From: Bacillota bacterium
GTDB lineage: Bacteria; Bacillota_I; Bacilli_A; RFN20; CAG-826
Reading direction: 5' to 3'
DNA length: 41,302 nt
Assembly (NCBI GenBank): GCA_023443485.1
Contig: JAEZUH010000005.1
Location: 1-41,302, forward strand
The first letter of the stretch is position 1, and every line of letters starts with the position of its first letter. Position numbers and translations under genes: made by a program. This document shows positions 8,098 to 16,698 of the stretch, piece by piece. The notes below the pieces were generated by a model, which had not been told where the DNA came from, made no database searches, and saw only the letters and a list, made by a program, of their open reading frames with translations.

Positions 8098-8109
8098 GTT
8101 AGAACTAAC
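8098..8109. promoter_or_regulatory. Putative metal-regulator operator B
   Basis: GTTAG-AA-CTAAC, a perfect 12-nt inverted repeat 26 nt before the copper ATPase start and upstream of the feoA -35. It shares its half-site with operator A. Its position in the copA leader argues against the longer TTG start at 8096. Confidence 0.5.
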
Positions 8110-8134
8110 CAAGCATGTTAAAATTACTCCGCAT

Positions 8135-10342
8135 ATGAAAAAGAAGCACAAATTTTTAGTTAAAGGGATGACCTGCAGCGCTTGCCAAGCTCATGTCGAA
8201 CACTCGGTAAATAAAATTCATGGAGTAGATAATGTTGTTGTTAATTTAATCAGCAATACTTTGGAATACGAAAGTGATGTTGTGAGCGATAAAACAATCA
8301 TGAATGCCGTCAAACGGGCCGGTTATCAAGCAGTGCCATTTCAAAAAATTGATTATCGAACTCAAGAGAAAAACAAAGGTAAATCTTTGATAATTTCTTT
8401 AGTCCTGTTAGTTTTCTTACTCTACGTTGCAATGGGCCCTATGATTAATCTACCACTCCCACCTTTCTTAACTGATGCGCATGGTGGCATGTATCTCTCT
8501 ATCGCTCAATTTATATTATTAATCCCCATCGTCATATTGAATTTTCGCTATTTCACAAGTGGCTTTAACAAATTATTCCGTTTAAAACCAAACATGGATT
8601 CTCTTGTCGCTCTTGGTTCAACCGCCTCAATTCTATATTCCATCTACTCTTCAGTAATGATTATTATTTCAACGACAAGAAATCAGCCTGAAATGGTCCA
8701 TCATTTTCTCGAACAATTATATTTTGATGGTGCCGGCACAATTCTCACCCTTGTTTCATTAGGAAAATACATCGAATTTAAATCGAAACGTAAAACAAGC
8801 AACGCAATAAGCGATCTATTAAAGCTACAAGGCGACACCGCCATTATTGTTAAAGGCGAGAAAGAAATGATTATTGATATTAAAGATATTCAAGTGGGAG
8901 ACACCATCAAATTGATGGCTGGATATAACGCTCCAGTCGATGGAATAATTAAACAAGGCCATGGTAGTTTCAATGAATCCTCGCTCACTGGAGAAAGTCT
9001 CCCTGTTTTTCATCAAGAAGGTGACAATATCTTGAGTGGTGTGACAAATCTAGATGGATTTATTTTATATGAGGCGACTTCTACATCCGCTAATTCAACT
9101 ATTGCGAGAATTGTAGAAATGGTCAGCGAAGCCTCTTCTTCAAAGGCTCCAATTGCTAAAGTGGTTGATAAAGTGAGTTTAATCTTTGTCCCCATCGTTT
9201 TAGGATTATCATTAATCACCCTTGTTGTGTGGTGGATTTTCTCAAAAAGTTTTGAGCAAGCAATTAGCTTTGCTATCCCAGTTTTAGTAATATCTTGTCC
9301 TTGTGCTCTTGGCTTAGCGACTCCAATTGCGATTATGATATCTACCGGAATGGCGGCCAAAAATCACATTTTAATTCATAATGCGGAAGCTCTTGAAAAT
9401 CTCAGCAAAATTAAAACCATTGTTATGGATAAAACCGGAACCTTGACCAAAGGAGATTTAATGGTTACTCAATTCGTGAGTTTTAATAATCGATTTGCCC
9501 CTTTGCTATATGGTATGGAAAAAGCTTCCTCCCACCCATTAGCTAAAGCAATCATTCGACATTCTGAAGAAGAACTAATCCCTATCGTTAAATTTGATGA
9601 AGTGATTACTGTTCCTGGAAAAGGATTAAAAGGTAAATACCAAAATCAAACACTTTATGCCGGTAATGCTGCATATATCAAAGAAGCAACAGGTCTAGAC
9701 TTTAACTATGAGACTAGCCATTCTTCTTGTGTAATTCTCGCAAGCGAGAAAGAAATATTGGGATATGTTTTGATTAACGATTCTGTCAAAGATTCGAGCA
9801 TTCAAGCGATTAAAGCCTTTCAAAAAGAAGGGATAAAAACCGTGATGTTGACAGGCGACAATAAAGAAAACGCCCACGAGATGAATAAGCTACTTCATAT
9901 TGATGAGATAATTGCCGAAGTTTTACCCGATCAAAAAGCGGATATCATCCGCTCTTATCAAAAAGACGGCATGACTTTAATGGTGGGGGATGGCATCAAT
10001 GATGCTGTCGCTTTAGAAGTCGCTGATGTATCTATGGCAATTGGAGCGGGCAGTGATATCGCAATCAAATCTTCTGATCTGGTTTTGGTTAAAGATGATT
10101 TATTTGATGCCTATCGAGCCTATAAATTGAGTAAAAGAACAATGCGCAATATCAAAATGAATCTCTTCTGGGCCTTTTTCTATAATGTGGTTTCAATCCC
10201 AATAGCGATGGGTGCTTTATATCCAAGTTTCCAAATTTCCCTCGACCCTATGATTGCTGCGTTAGCCATGACTTTCAGCAGTGTCTTTGTCGTTTTGAGC
10301 GCTTCTACCCTCTTCATTGAGAAAAAAGCAAAGAAATCATAG
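8135..10342 (+). CDS. copA: Cu+-exporting P1B-type ATPase
   Basis: About 735 residues. One N-terminal HMA domain carries GMTCSACQAHV near residue 10-20. Eight TM segments are expected, with the metal-binding CPC in SCPCALGLATP. The phosphorylation site is DKTGTLT, the nucleotide-binding HP is in SSHPLAKA, and the hinge is GDGINDAVAL. The TM7/TM8 features YNVVSIPIAMGALYP and MTFSSVF mark the Cu+ (P1B-1) class. It pumps Cu+ out of the cytosol. ATG 8135 is chosen because translation from TTG 8096 would run through operator B; no clear SD precedes either start. It leads a plus-strand unit with a ZIP transporter and a CopZ-like chaperone. Confidence 0.93.
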   Translation: MKKKHKFLVKGMTCSACQAHVEHSVNKIHGVDNVVVNLISNTLEYESDVVSDKTIMNAVKRAGYQAVPFQKIDYRTQEKNKGKSLIISLVLLVFLLYVAMGPMINLPLPPFLTDAHGGMYLSIAQFILLIPIVILNFRYFTSGFNKLFRLKPNMDSLVALGSTASILYSIYSSVMIIISTTRNQPEMVHHFLEQLYFDGAGTILTLVSLGKYIEFKSKRKTSNAISDLLKLQGDTAIIVKGEKEMIIDIKDIQVGDTIKLMAGYNAPVDGIIKQGHGSFNESSLTGESLPVFHQEGDNILSGVTNLDGFILYEATSTSANSTIARIVEMVSEASSSKAPIAKVVDKVSLIFVPIVLGLSLITLVVWWIFSKSFEQAISFAIPVLVISCPCALGLATPIAIMISTGMAAKNHILIHNAEALENLSKIKTIVMDKTGTLTKGDLMVTQFVSFNNRFAPLLYGMEKASSHPLAKAIIRHSEEELIPIVKFDEVITVPGKGLKGKYQNQTLYAGNAAYIKEATGLDFNYETSHSSCVILASEKEILGYVLINDSVKDSSIQAIKAFQKEGIKTVMLTGDNKENAHEMNKLLHIDEIIAEVLPDQKADIIRSYQKDGMTLMVGDGINDAVALEVADVSMAIGAGSDIAIKSSDLVLVKDDLFDAYRAYKLSKRTMRNIKMNLFWAFFYNVVSIPIAMGALYPSFQISLDPMIAALAMTFSSVFVVLSASTLFIEKKAKKS

Positions 10343-10392
10343 GAGTACATTTTGTTAGTTCGTGATAAACTGAAAAAAATGGAATAACTATT

Positions 10393-11202
10393 ATGCACGA
10401 TCCAATTCTTATATCAATAATTGCGATATCTTTGATTTTTGTATCAACCACTCTTGGAGCTGGATTGGTCTTCTTCTTTAAAAAAGACCTGACTCCCAAG
10501 ATTCGTTCGATTATCTTAGGTTTTGCTGGAGGAATCATGATTTCCGTCGCATTCTTTGGACTCATTCTTCCCGCAATTTCAGAAAGCCATAAATATTATG
10601 CTGACTGGGCTTTTTTGCCACCTTTAGCTGGCTTTATCTTTGGTGGGTTACTATTATTTGCTTTAGATAAAATTATCCCTCACTTTCACAAGTTAACCAA
10701 CACTGAAGAAGGTTTGCCAAATCGAGCTATTAGCCAAAACATACGTTTCTTTCTCGCTGTTACTATTCATAACATTCCCGAAGGTCTATCGGTTGGTTTT
10801 GCTTGTGGCCTTGCTATCGCTTTAAGAGCCGATCCTGTATTAGCGGCTGCCGCTAGTGCTTCTGCCCTATCACTTGCTATAGGTATTTCTGTACAAAACA
10901 TCCCCGAAGGTGCGGCAATATCTATTCCCATGTTTGGGGATGGAATGAAAAAGTGGAAAGCTTTTTTGTTCGGTGCTTTTTCCGGATTGGTGGAACCAAT
11001 ATTCGCTATTGCAGCTTTATTCTTGGCCCAACTAGTGGTGGTTACACCTTGGTTGTTGGCTTTAGCAGCCGGAGCTATGCTCTATGTCACTCTTGATGAA
11101 ATTATGCCTGAAGCCAGACAAAATGGTTATTCCCATTATTCGATGTGGTCATTCATGATTGGTTTTGTCCTCATGATGGCAATGGAAGTCGCGATTGTTT
11201 AA
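10393..11202 (+). CDS. ZIP-family divalent metal transporter (GufA/ZupT-like)
   Basis: A 269-residue membrane protein with eight hydrophobic segments. TM4 carries HNIPEGLSVGF and TM5 carries QNIPEGAAISIP, the paired metal-coordinating signatures of bacterial ZIP transporters. A His/acid-rich loop (HFHKLTNTEEGLPN) lies between TM3 and TM4. It would move Zn2+ or Fe2+ into the cytosol. It follows copA after 50 nt and precedes the HMA chaperone by 16 nt, so it is probably co-transcribed with copper genes, an uncommon mix. The gap before it contains another TTTTGTTAG half-site (10350-10358), but without a matching arm. Confidence 0.9.
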   Translation: MHDPILISIIAISLIFVSTTLGAGLVFFFKKDLTPKIRSIILGFAGGIMISVAFFGLILPAISESHKYYADWAFLPPLAGFIFGGLLLFALDKIIPHFHKLTNTEEGLPNRAISQNIRFFLAVTIHNIPEGLSVGFACGLAIALRADPVLAAAASASALSLAIGISVQNIPEGAAISIPMFGDGMKKWKAFLFGAFSGLVEPIFAIAALFLAQLVVVTPWLLALAAGAMLYVTLDEIMPEARQNGYSHYSMWSFMIGFVLMMAMEVAIV

Positions 11203-11218
11203 AAAGAGGTAAAAATTT

Positions 11219-11479
11219 ATGAACAAAATTATTTTAAAAGTCGAAGGAATGAGTTGTGGAATGTGCGAAGCACATGTCAACGATGCAGTACGAAAAATTA
11301 AAGGTGTCAAAAAAGTTAACGCCGACCGCACAAAAGGCGAAGTAATCGTCATCGGTCAAGATGATACTGAAATCAAAGATATCAAAGATGCAATTTCTCA
11401 ACTGGGTTATCGCGTGATTTCTGAACACAACGAACCATACGAAGAAAAGAGTTTCTTTGATTTTTTACGCAAAAAATAA
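11219..11479 (+). CDS. CopZ-like HMA metallochaperone
   Basis: An 86-residue HMA-domain protein with the Cu+ site GMSCGMCEAHV near residue 10-20 and a normal ferredoxin-like fold through about residue 70. It would pass Cu+ to the ATPase two genes upstream. A short C-terminal tail (SFFDFLRKK) extends beyond the usual 68-70 residues. SD AAAGAGG lies 9 nt before the ATG. It closes the metal unit; the following hairpin (AAGCGTTTT with AAAACGTT, about 11478-11502) lacks a good T run. Confidence 0.9.
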   Translation: MNKIILKVEGMSCGMCEAHVNDAVRKIKGVKKVNADRTKGEVIVIGQDDTEIKDIKDAISQLGYRVISEHNEPYEEKSFFDFLRKK

Positions 11480-11543
11480 GCGTTTTGATTTCTAAAAACG
11501 TTATTCTCAACCAATAAATACTTTTTATGCTTTGTTAATTACA

Positions 11544-11573
11544 TTGTAATAACAGAACTATTTTTAATATAAT
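11544..11573 (+). promoter_or_regulatory. Promoter of the zinc-ribbon/DUF4190-like gene
   Basis: TTGTAA (11544-11549), 18-nt spacer, TATAAT (11568-11573), with SD GAGGAG shortly before ATG 11600. Confidence 0.7.
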
Positions 11574-11599
11574 ATTGTATAAATACTTGAGGAGTAAAG

Positions 11600-12265
11600 A
11601 TGGCGTTTGAAAGAAGAGAAGGCAATATCGGAGGAAACATAACTAGATATGCAGATAGGCATTTAACAAAATGTCCTTACTGCAAAGCTATTCATCCTCT
11701 TTGGTTGAGCGATGCGAAACCAATTAAAATTGAGGGAGAAAACGACTCAATTTCTTTTCAATTTAAGTGTCATCGTTGCAATGGAATCATCGAGTATGTT
11801 AGCGAAAGCGAAAAAGCTTTTGAAATAAATGACGAATTCAAGAGCATTAAAATGATTGATCCAGGTCGTGGCACCAACAATCTCAACCTCCTAAACGTTT
11901 CTTTGTCTCCTGACCAAATATACGCGCTTATTAACAATTTTGGGGTGACGACAACCAGTCAACACGTCTCCGGAGCTGAGTACTCAAAAACCAAAGATTC
12001 AAAAGTTCAAAATGATCCTCGAAAAACTCACGCCTTAATTGGTATGATTCTTGGCATTTTTGGATTGGCTTCTTGCTTTTTCTATGGTACTGGTGTTCTT
12101 TATTGTATTCCTGGATTAGTGCTTTCTATTATGGGTTTAAAGAGCACAAAAAATCACGGCAAAGCCGTTGCTGGTTTAACAACTTCTATTATTGGACTGG
12201 CTTTGGTTGGATTAGCTATTATTCTAGGGGCTTTAACCTGGCTGCCAATACTCATTTTCTTTTAG
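11600..12265 (+). CDS. Zinc-ribbon membrane protein with DUF4190-like C-terminus
   Basis: 221 residues. The cytosolic N-terminal half has two Cys pairs, CPYC near residue 25 and CHRC near residue 58, which would form a zinc ribbon. A polar linker follows. The C-terminal part from about residue 145 has two hydrophobic hairpins (LIGMILGIFGLASCFFY, then VAGLTTSIIGLALVGLA) typical of DUF4190-like small membrane domains. Family members have no defined activity. It has its own promoter and SD and is separated from the copper genes by 120 nt, so it is probably a separate unit. Confidence 0.75.
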   Translation: MAFERREGNIGGNITRYADRHLTKCPYCKAIHPLWLSDAKPIKIEGENDSISFQFKCHRCNGIIEYVSESEKAFEINDEFKSIKMIDPGRGTNNLNLLNVSLSPDQIYALINNFGVTTTSQHVSGAEYSKTKDSKVQNDPRKTHALIGMILGIFGLASCFFYGTGVLYCIPGLVLSIMGLKSTKNHGKAVAGLTTSIIGLALVGLAIILGALTWLPILIFF

Positions 12266-12331
12266 AAGAAGATTAATATTAAAAGACAATTTCTGATTAT
12301 ATGTTATCTTCCTTTTACCATTTTTTGATGG

Positions 12332-12354
12332 TATACTTTGTTCTATTGTTGGAG
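12332..12354 (+). promoter_or_regulatory. -10 box and SD of the flippase gene
   Basis: TATACT at 12332-12337 and GGAG at 12351-12354, 7 nt before ATG 12362. No clear -35. Confidence 0.5.
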
Positions 12355-12361
12355 AAAAAAT

Positions 12362-13792
12362 ATGGAAAAAGGCTCGATAAATTGGCAAAGAATACTTCCA
12401 ATACTATTATCTGCTTTGTCAGCTGGTTTATCATTATTGACCACTTTTTTTATAGCCAGACCTTTAGGCGCCGAAGAATTTGGAAAAGTCCAGTTTTATG
12501 TTGGCGTCATTCAAGTTCTTAGTATTGCTACCGCTCTTGGTCTCCCTGATTTCTTAACAAAGAATGCACAATTTGCGCAGAATAAGAAAGCGTTTTTTTC
12601 CAAGTATTTTTTACTTGTTTGCTGCTGGAGCATCATAATTTTTCCTATTTTCTTTTCTATCTCTTATTTTTTCCTGCACTCATTTGAGAGAAACATCATT
12701 TTAATTGTAGCAACTGGCTTAGCTTCTTTCGCTCAATGTGTTTGCATGCTGATTGGCGGTTTTTTCCTGGGAATTTTTAAACAAACCAAAGCCATTCTTT
12801 TTGAAAACTTACTCCCTAAACTTGTATTTTTTCTTTTTGCTCTTACTTTGATAGTGGTTTTTTCAATTAGAGAAGGATTCTCAACATATTATGTCTATGG
12901 TTTTTTGGCGATTTACGGAACCACCACTTTAATTTTTATTTTTTCACTTGTCCGTAGGTCATCTTTTAAATTTACCAAGAAAGAGGTCATTTCGATTCTT
13001 TCATTTTTTGCTTTGAGCGCGACATATGGTTTTAACACCGCTTTAGGAAAAATCATTGGTTCAGAATACTATAATTCCTTTTCAGGCGTTGGTGCTTATT
13101 CATTAAGTGCTCAAATTGCATTATTGGCCACACTTTTTACCGAGGTAATCAATTCAATGTCCAAGCCAGTTTTTTCATCTCTGGCTAAGGATAAAAACAA
13201 ATTAATAAATTATTTTCAGAAAATAACGCGAGTTAACAGTTACATTGTAATTCCTTTTTGCATGGGGATTATTGTTCAATCAGAAACATTGTTGTCATTG
13301 TTTGGCGAGTCCTACGCGCCTTTTTTTATGATACTAGTCATTATGGGTTTGGGGACTTTGCTAACTAGTATTACTGGCCCTAATGGCAACATGCTGGCAA
13401 TGGCGGGGCACGAGAAACTAGAAGTAGTAAATGGTATCATCAATATTGTGATTTTTTTAATTGCATCATTTAGTTTTGTTTTCCTTGGCAGTTTGGGATT
13501 AGCTCTCGCTACTTTTGTTTCTCTTGTTACAGTGAAAATAATTAAGCTAATTGAGATGTGGGTGGTATATAAAACAAATCCTTTCCCATGGAAGCTCCTT
13601 GAACATATTCTTATTTTAATTGTCGCTTCTTTGGTGGTTTTTAGCATTGTTAACCGCATTCCAAATATTTACATCAAACTCGGAGTTGATTGCGTGGTTG
13701 GAATAACATTAATTGTCCTGAATTTTGTCATCAATCCTTATAAAGATGACAAATACTTTTTCAGTAACAGAGATAAAATAGATAGTCATTAA
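12362..13792 (+). CDS. Polysaccharide flippase (Wzx/MOP superfamily)
   Basis: About 476 residues with 12-14 hydrophobic segments over the full length, the form of Wzx/oligosaccharidyl-lipid flippases. It begins NWQRILPILLSALSAGLSLL and has the family's early motif ARPLGAEEFGKVQFYVGV. It would carry undecaprenyl-linked repeat units across the membrane for the surface polysaccharide whose genes begin at 25.7 kb. The start is ATG 12362 with SD GGAG; the earlier TTG 12338 overlaps the -10 box. It stands alone, about 12 kb from the main polysaccharide cluster, and is followed by a terminator and an AT-rich gap. Confidence 0.88.
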   Translation: MEKGSINWQRILPILLSALSAGLSLLTTFFIARPLGAEEFGKVQFYVGVIQVLSIATALGLPDFLTKNAQFAQNKKAFFSKYFLLVCCWSIIIFPIFFSISYFFLHSFERNIILIVATGLASFAQCVCMLIGGFFLGIFKQTKAILFENLLPKLVFFLFALTLIVVFSIREGFSTYYVYGFLAIYGTTTLIFIFSLVRRSSFKFTKKEVISILSFFALSATYGFNTALGKIIGSEYYNSFSGVGAYSLSAQIALLATLFTEVINSMSKPVFSSLAKDKNKLINYFQKITRVNSYIVIPFCMGIIVQSETLLSLFGESYAPFFMILVIMGLGTLLTSITGPNGNMLAMAGHEKLEVVNGIINIVIFLIASFSFVFLGSLGLALATFVSLVTVKIIKLIEMWVVYKTNPFPWKLLEHILILIVASLVVFSIVNRIPNIYIKLGVDCVVGITLIVLNFVINPYKDDKYFFSNRDKIDSH

Positions 13793-13800
13793 CAGTAAAA

Positions 13801-13824
13801 ACAGGATTCTTTCTGTGCTTTTTT
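13801..13824 (+). terminator. Intrinsic terminator of the flippase gene
   Basis: ACAGGA (13801-13806) pairs with TTCTGT (13811-13816), with one G-U pair and a TTCT loop, followed by GCTTTTTT. Confidence 0.6.
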
Positions 13825-14440
13825 GATCTTCTATAACGCTTCATCATTTTTATTTTTTTGTCTAATTAACCAAACTTATAAAATAGTTTTCTTCCACTAT
13901 TGACCCTAGAAAGCAAAACTTTGATATTTTTGATCTTGGATAATCAAATTGTAAAAGGCCACAAGTCTTTTTGGTCTTTGTATTACTCATCAAAAATATA
14001 GTTTATGAGAACATGGTTTGACTATTGTCTAAATTTAGATTTAACTCTCGCAGTTGAACTAAGAGTTGCAATATCAGTAGAACTTTAATCAATCGACAAT
14101 ACAAAACCTAATAATCTAGATTACTTTCCCCAATTTGTTTAATAGGAACAACTTTTCCTAGTCGGTCAATTGGCTATAAAAGTATTTTTTTGGAGAAGTT
14201 AATAAGCAAAAAATAAGTAAGAGGCCAAATAATAAAAAATGAGCAATTCAAAAGCGATAATTATTGCTAATTGAATGATTGAAAAAACATGCTTTTTTAA
14301 TAAAATTCAAAAAATAGTTACGTTTTGTTGACGGCAAAATGAAAGTGATAAACCTGCAACATTTAAAATAATACCTAATGTTTTTAAGAATATTAAGGTT
14401 CTTAAATAGAAAATGTTTTAACTAAAAGATTGTATTGTTG
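13825..14440. other. AT-rich gap of about 620 bp without a gene
   Basis: No ORF with a start, SD and protein-like composition is seen on either strand. It holds an imperfect 31-nt inverted repeat at 14246-14276 (ATTCAA / TTGAAT outside, AGCGATAA / TTATTGCT inside) and a looser AACTCT/AGAGTT pair near 14043-14067. It may be decayed DNA or the leader of the two-component pair; no known ncRNA is recognised. Confidence 0.5.
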
Positions 14441-14472
14441 CAAATTTAATAAATGTTAAAATAATAAAGGGG
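14435..14472 (+). promoter_or_regulatory. Promoter and SD of the two-component pair
   Basis: TTGTTG (14435-14440), 16-nt spacer, extended -10 TGTTAAAAT (14454-14462), then SD AAAGGGG just before ATG 14482. Confidence 0.5.
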
Positions 14473-14481
14473 AAAATTCAT

Positions 14482-15186
14482 ATGTGCTGCTTTTTCAATT
14501 ATTCATGCATTAAGAAATTTCAAACTCTTGATGATATAAAATCAAAAAAATTGGGTAACGATCTAAACATTCCAAAAGAAAAAATAAAAATATGCATAAT
14601 TGATGACGAGTCATTTCCTTGTGACTCATTAAAAAGACTTGGGTTTTCGAACATTACTGTTCTTGAAGATTGTCCAAACGATATTAACGAATTATCCGAA
14701 TTTAATATTGTTCTTGTTGATGTGAGAGGTGTCGCTACAAAAATCAATCAAAAAGAACAAGGCCTTGCTTATGCAAAAACACTGAAAAGGGAGTTCCCTT
14801 TTATCCATGTTTTGCTTTACACTGCAATTCAACCAAAAATTTTGGGTGATGTTCCAGATAGTATTCCTGTCATTTATAAGAGCATTCCTTATGATCAAAT
14901 AGCTTTAAAACTTGACGAAATTAGAAAACAAATAAGTGATCCCAAATATTTATGGGGTGTCATTGAGTCCTATTTACTTGAAAATGGGTATTCTCATAGA
15001 GATTTGGCAATTGTGGAAGACATTTATTGTAAGTCTATTTCAAATAAAATAGACTACAAAGAAATACAAAGCAAGTTCGCCGGAATTTCATTCATGAAAA
15101 AAAGCAAAGAAACAACAAAGTTTTTATCAAGATGTTCTTATTTACTAGGTGCATTAATAGCTGGCTATGTTGAGTATAATAACTGA
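14482..15186 (+). CDS. Receiver-domain response regulator with unknown output domain
   Basis: 234 residues. A CheY-like receiver spans about 35-150: acidic pair Asp41-Asp42 (CIIDDE), phosphoacceptor Asp80 (VLVDVRG), Thr114 (LLYTA) and Lys133 (IYKS) are all present, so it should be phosphorylatable. The first 30 residues are Cys-rich (MCCFFNYSC). The C-terminal 80 residues (from KYLWGVIESYLLENGYSH) look helical and match no DNA-binding or enzymatic output domain I know. The gene has a strong SD and overlaps the following kinase gene by 20 nt, so the two are partners. It may act by protein contact or through a new effector domain. Lower G+C than its neighbours suggests transfer. Confidence 0.75.
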   Translation: MCCFFNYSCIKKFQTLDDIKSKKLGNDLNIPKEKIKICIIDDESFPCDSLKRLGFSNITVLEDCPNDINELSEFNIVLVDVRGVATKINQKEQGLAYAKTLKREFPFIHVLLYTAIQPKILGDVPDSIPVIYKSIPYDQIALKLDEIRKQISDPKYLWGVIESYLLENGYSHRDLAIVEDIYCKSISNKIDYKEIQSKFAGISFMKKSKETTKFLSRCSYLLGALIAGYVEYNN

Positions 15187-16435
15187 TCCCCTATTATTGA
15201 AAGAAAAATTGGGTAATTCCGAAAATATATCGGAATTTTACTCTTTTTTTTCTTGTGCTTTTTGCAAGTCACATATAGCAAAAAATGATTCAAAGTGTTT
15301 GTCTTTTATGAAATTCATTATTAATTCCTCTGGAGAAAAAATCGAACAATGTCCATATGGATATTATGTTTATAAAGATTATTTTTCGAGTTTTTTTATT
15401 AATGGCATTGTTAGCGACAAATGTAATATACCGACTTTAAAATATAGATCAAGGCATATATATAAAGAAAAATTCATTGTCCATAATCATGAAATTTTGT
15501 TCGAAAAAATTAAAACATATGTCCAGTGCCAATATCTTTTTGACACTATTAATTTAATTACCCATGATATCGGAGGTGCTTTGAAATACCTCAATAATCT
15601 TGCCGCCATACAAAAAGATAAATATATCAACAATAATAGCAAAGTGAAATGTTTATTATTTTACAATAATATTTCTGAAAAAATTACATATCTTCTCGAG
15701 AAATATAAAGAAAAAATATCATTTGATATTGCGACTGACTATAAAAAAATCTTTGCTGACCTACAAGAATCAATTCGAGCAGTAAAAAACATAATTATAG
15801 TTGGAGAAAATAATGCAAAAACAATAAGAGAAAATTTAAACAAAAAACATGACGAAGCATATAAATATTGTCCAGAGTACACCTGTTTTGAAGGTTTTTC
15901 GCTTTTACTTTCGCTTTTAAAACGAGACATTATTACATATTCTTCCAGCACTTATAAACAAAAGATTAAAGATTTAAAAGTATATGGAATGATCGAGAAA
16001 ATCAAACGAATAACAACCAAAAAAGCTGAAATTTCTAAAGTGTCAATTGAATCAATTAAATGCGACTGCAAAAGTAAAACAATTAAAACCATTGATGAAG
16101 TTTATCTTGCTGTTTTTACCATTATTGATAATGCAATTAAATACTGCAAAAAACATGACAAGATTTTCATTTCAGTACAAGATTTAGGCGATGATTTTGT
16201 GGTGGTTAATGTTTCAAACAAGAGCGATTTTTTAAGCAAAGAAGATGTCAACAGAGTGTTTGATATGGGTTATCGAGGAACAAACGGAAACGGAAAAGAT
16301 GGGAGTGGACTGGGTCTTTTTCTTGTCCAAAAGATAATGAACTCTGCTAATTCTTATGTTGGTGCTAACTATGATTCCGCTTCTTCTATTTTTACTATTT
16401 CAATGAAAATTAGAAATATTAGAAATATCAAATGA
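15167..16435 (+). CDS. Soluble sensor histidine kinase with Cys-rich N-terminus
   Basis: 422 residues without a TM segment or signal peptide, so a cytosolic sensor. The N-terminal 100 residues hold cysteines near 30, 33, 44 and 62 (FFSCAFCKSH, SKCLSF, EQCPYGYYVY), a possible metal or Fe-S site. The likely phosphoacceptor is His133 in NLITHDIGGALKYLNN. The C-terminal ATPase domain (about 300-420) has an N-box IIDNAIKYC and a G-box DGSGLGLFLVQKIM. The middle (150-290) is long and helical and resembles no known sensor. It overlaps the receiver gene by 20 nt with no SD, so translation is probably coupled. TGA stop. Confidence 0.8.
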   Translation: MLSIITDPLLLKEKLGNSENISEFYSFFSCAFCKSHIAKNDSKCLSFMKFIINSSGEKIEQCPYGYYVYKDYFSSFFINGIVSDKCNIPTLKYRSRHIYKEKFIVHNHEILFEKIKTYVQCQYLFDTINLITHDIGGALKYLNNLAAIQKDKYINNNSKVKCLLFYNNISEKITYLLEKYKEKISFDIATDYKKIFADLQESIRAVKNIIIVGENNAKTIRENLNKKHDEAYKYCPEYTCFEGFSLLLSLLKRDIITYSSSTYKQKIKDLKVYGMIEKIKRITTKKAEISKVSIESIKCDCKSKTIKTIDEVYLAVFTIIDNAIKYCKKHDKIFISVQDLGDDFVVVNVSNKSDFLSKEDVNRVFDMGYRGTNGNGKDGSGLGLFLVQKIMNSANSYVGANYDSASSIFTISMKIRNIRNIK

Positions 16436-16466
16436 TTTTTATTCTTTTTCCTTTTTTTCTTCATCT

Positions 16467-16681
16467 TTGTATTGCGCTTTTCTTGGCAAAGAGGAACTAG
16501 AAAGTCGTCATCATCGATGTTAATTATGCCAAAGCAGAAGGCAAAGATTTAGATGTGAATCACGCGATGAACTTTTTCCAAAGAAATCAAAACTGTCACT
16601 ATGAAGATACCAAATGGCCACATTATTGTTATCACCGTTGAGGAGGCTAAAATTGGGAGAAACTAGATTTCGACTCCGCAA
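16467..16681 (+). pseudogene. Decayed L-lactate/malate dehydrogenase fragment
   Basis: Not an open frame. Reading from about 16467 gives IALFLAKRN, a stop, then VVIIDVNYAKAEGKDLDVNHAM, which aligns with residues about 20-60 of the intact enzyme at 20825 (IVIIDVNKDKAEGDALDMNHAM). After a frameshift, the DNA near 16619-16665 (CACATTATTGTTATCACCG, later GGGAGAAACTAGA) still matches the intact gene's HIIVITAGAAQKPGETR region. The N-terminal glycine-rich part and the C-terminal two-thirds are gone. It is a relic of a second copy on the same strand as the intact gene, 4.3 kb away. Confidence 0.75.
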
Positions 16682-16698
16682 TATTGTTTTTCGTTTTC

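Noticed and set aside
8096..8134. TTG start for the copper ATPase
   Set aside because: It would run through the inverted repeat at 8098-8109, and the N-terminus before the HMA domain would be atypical.
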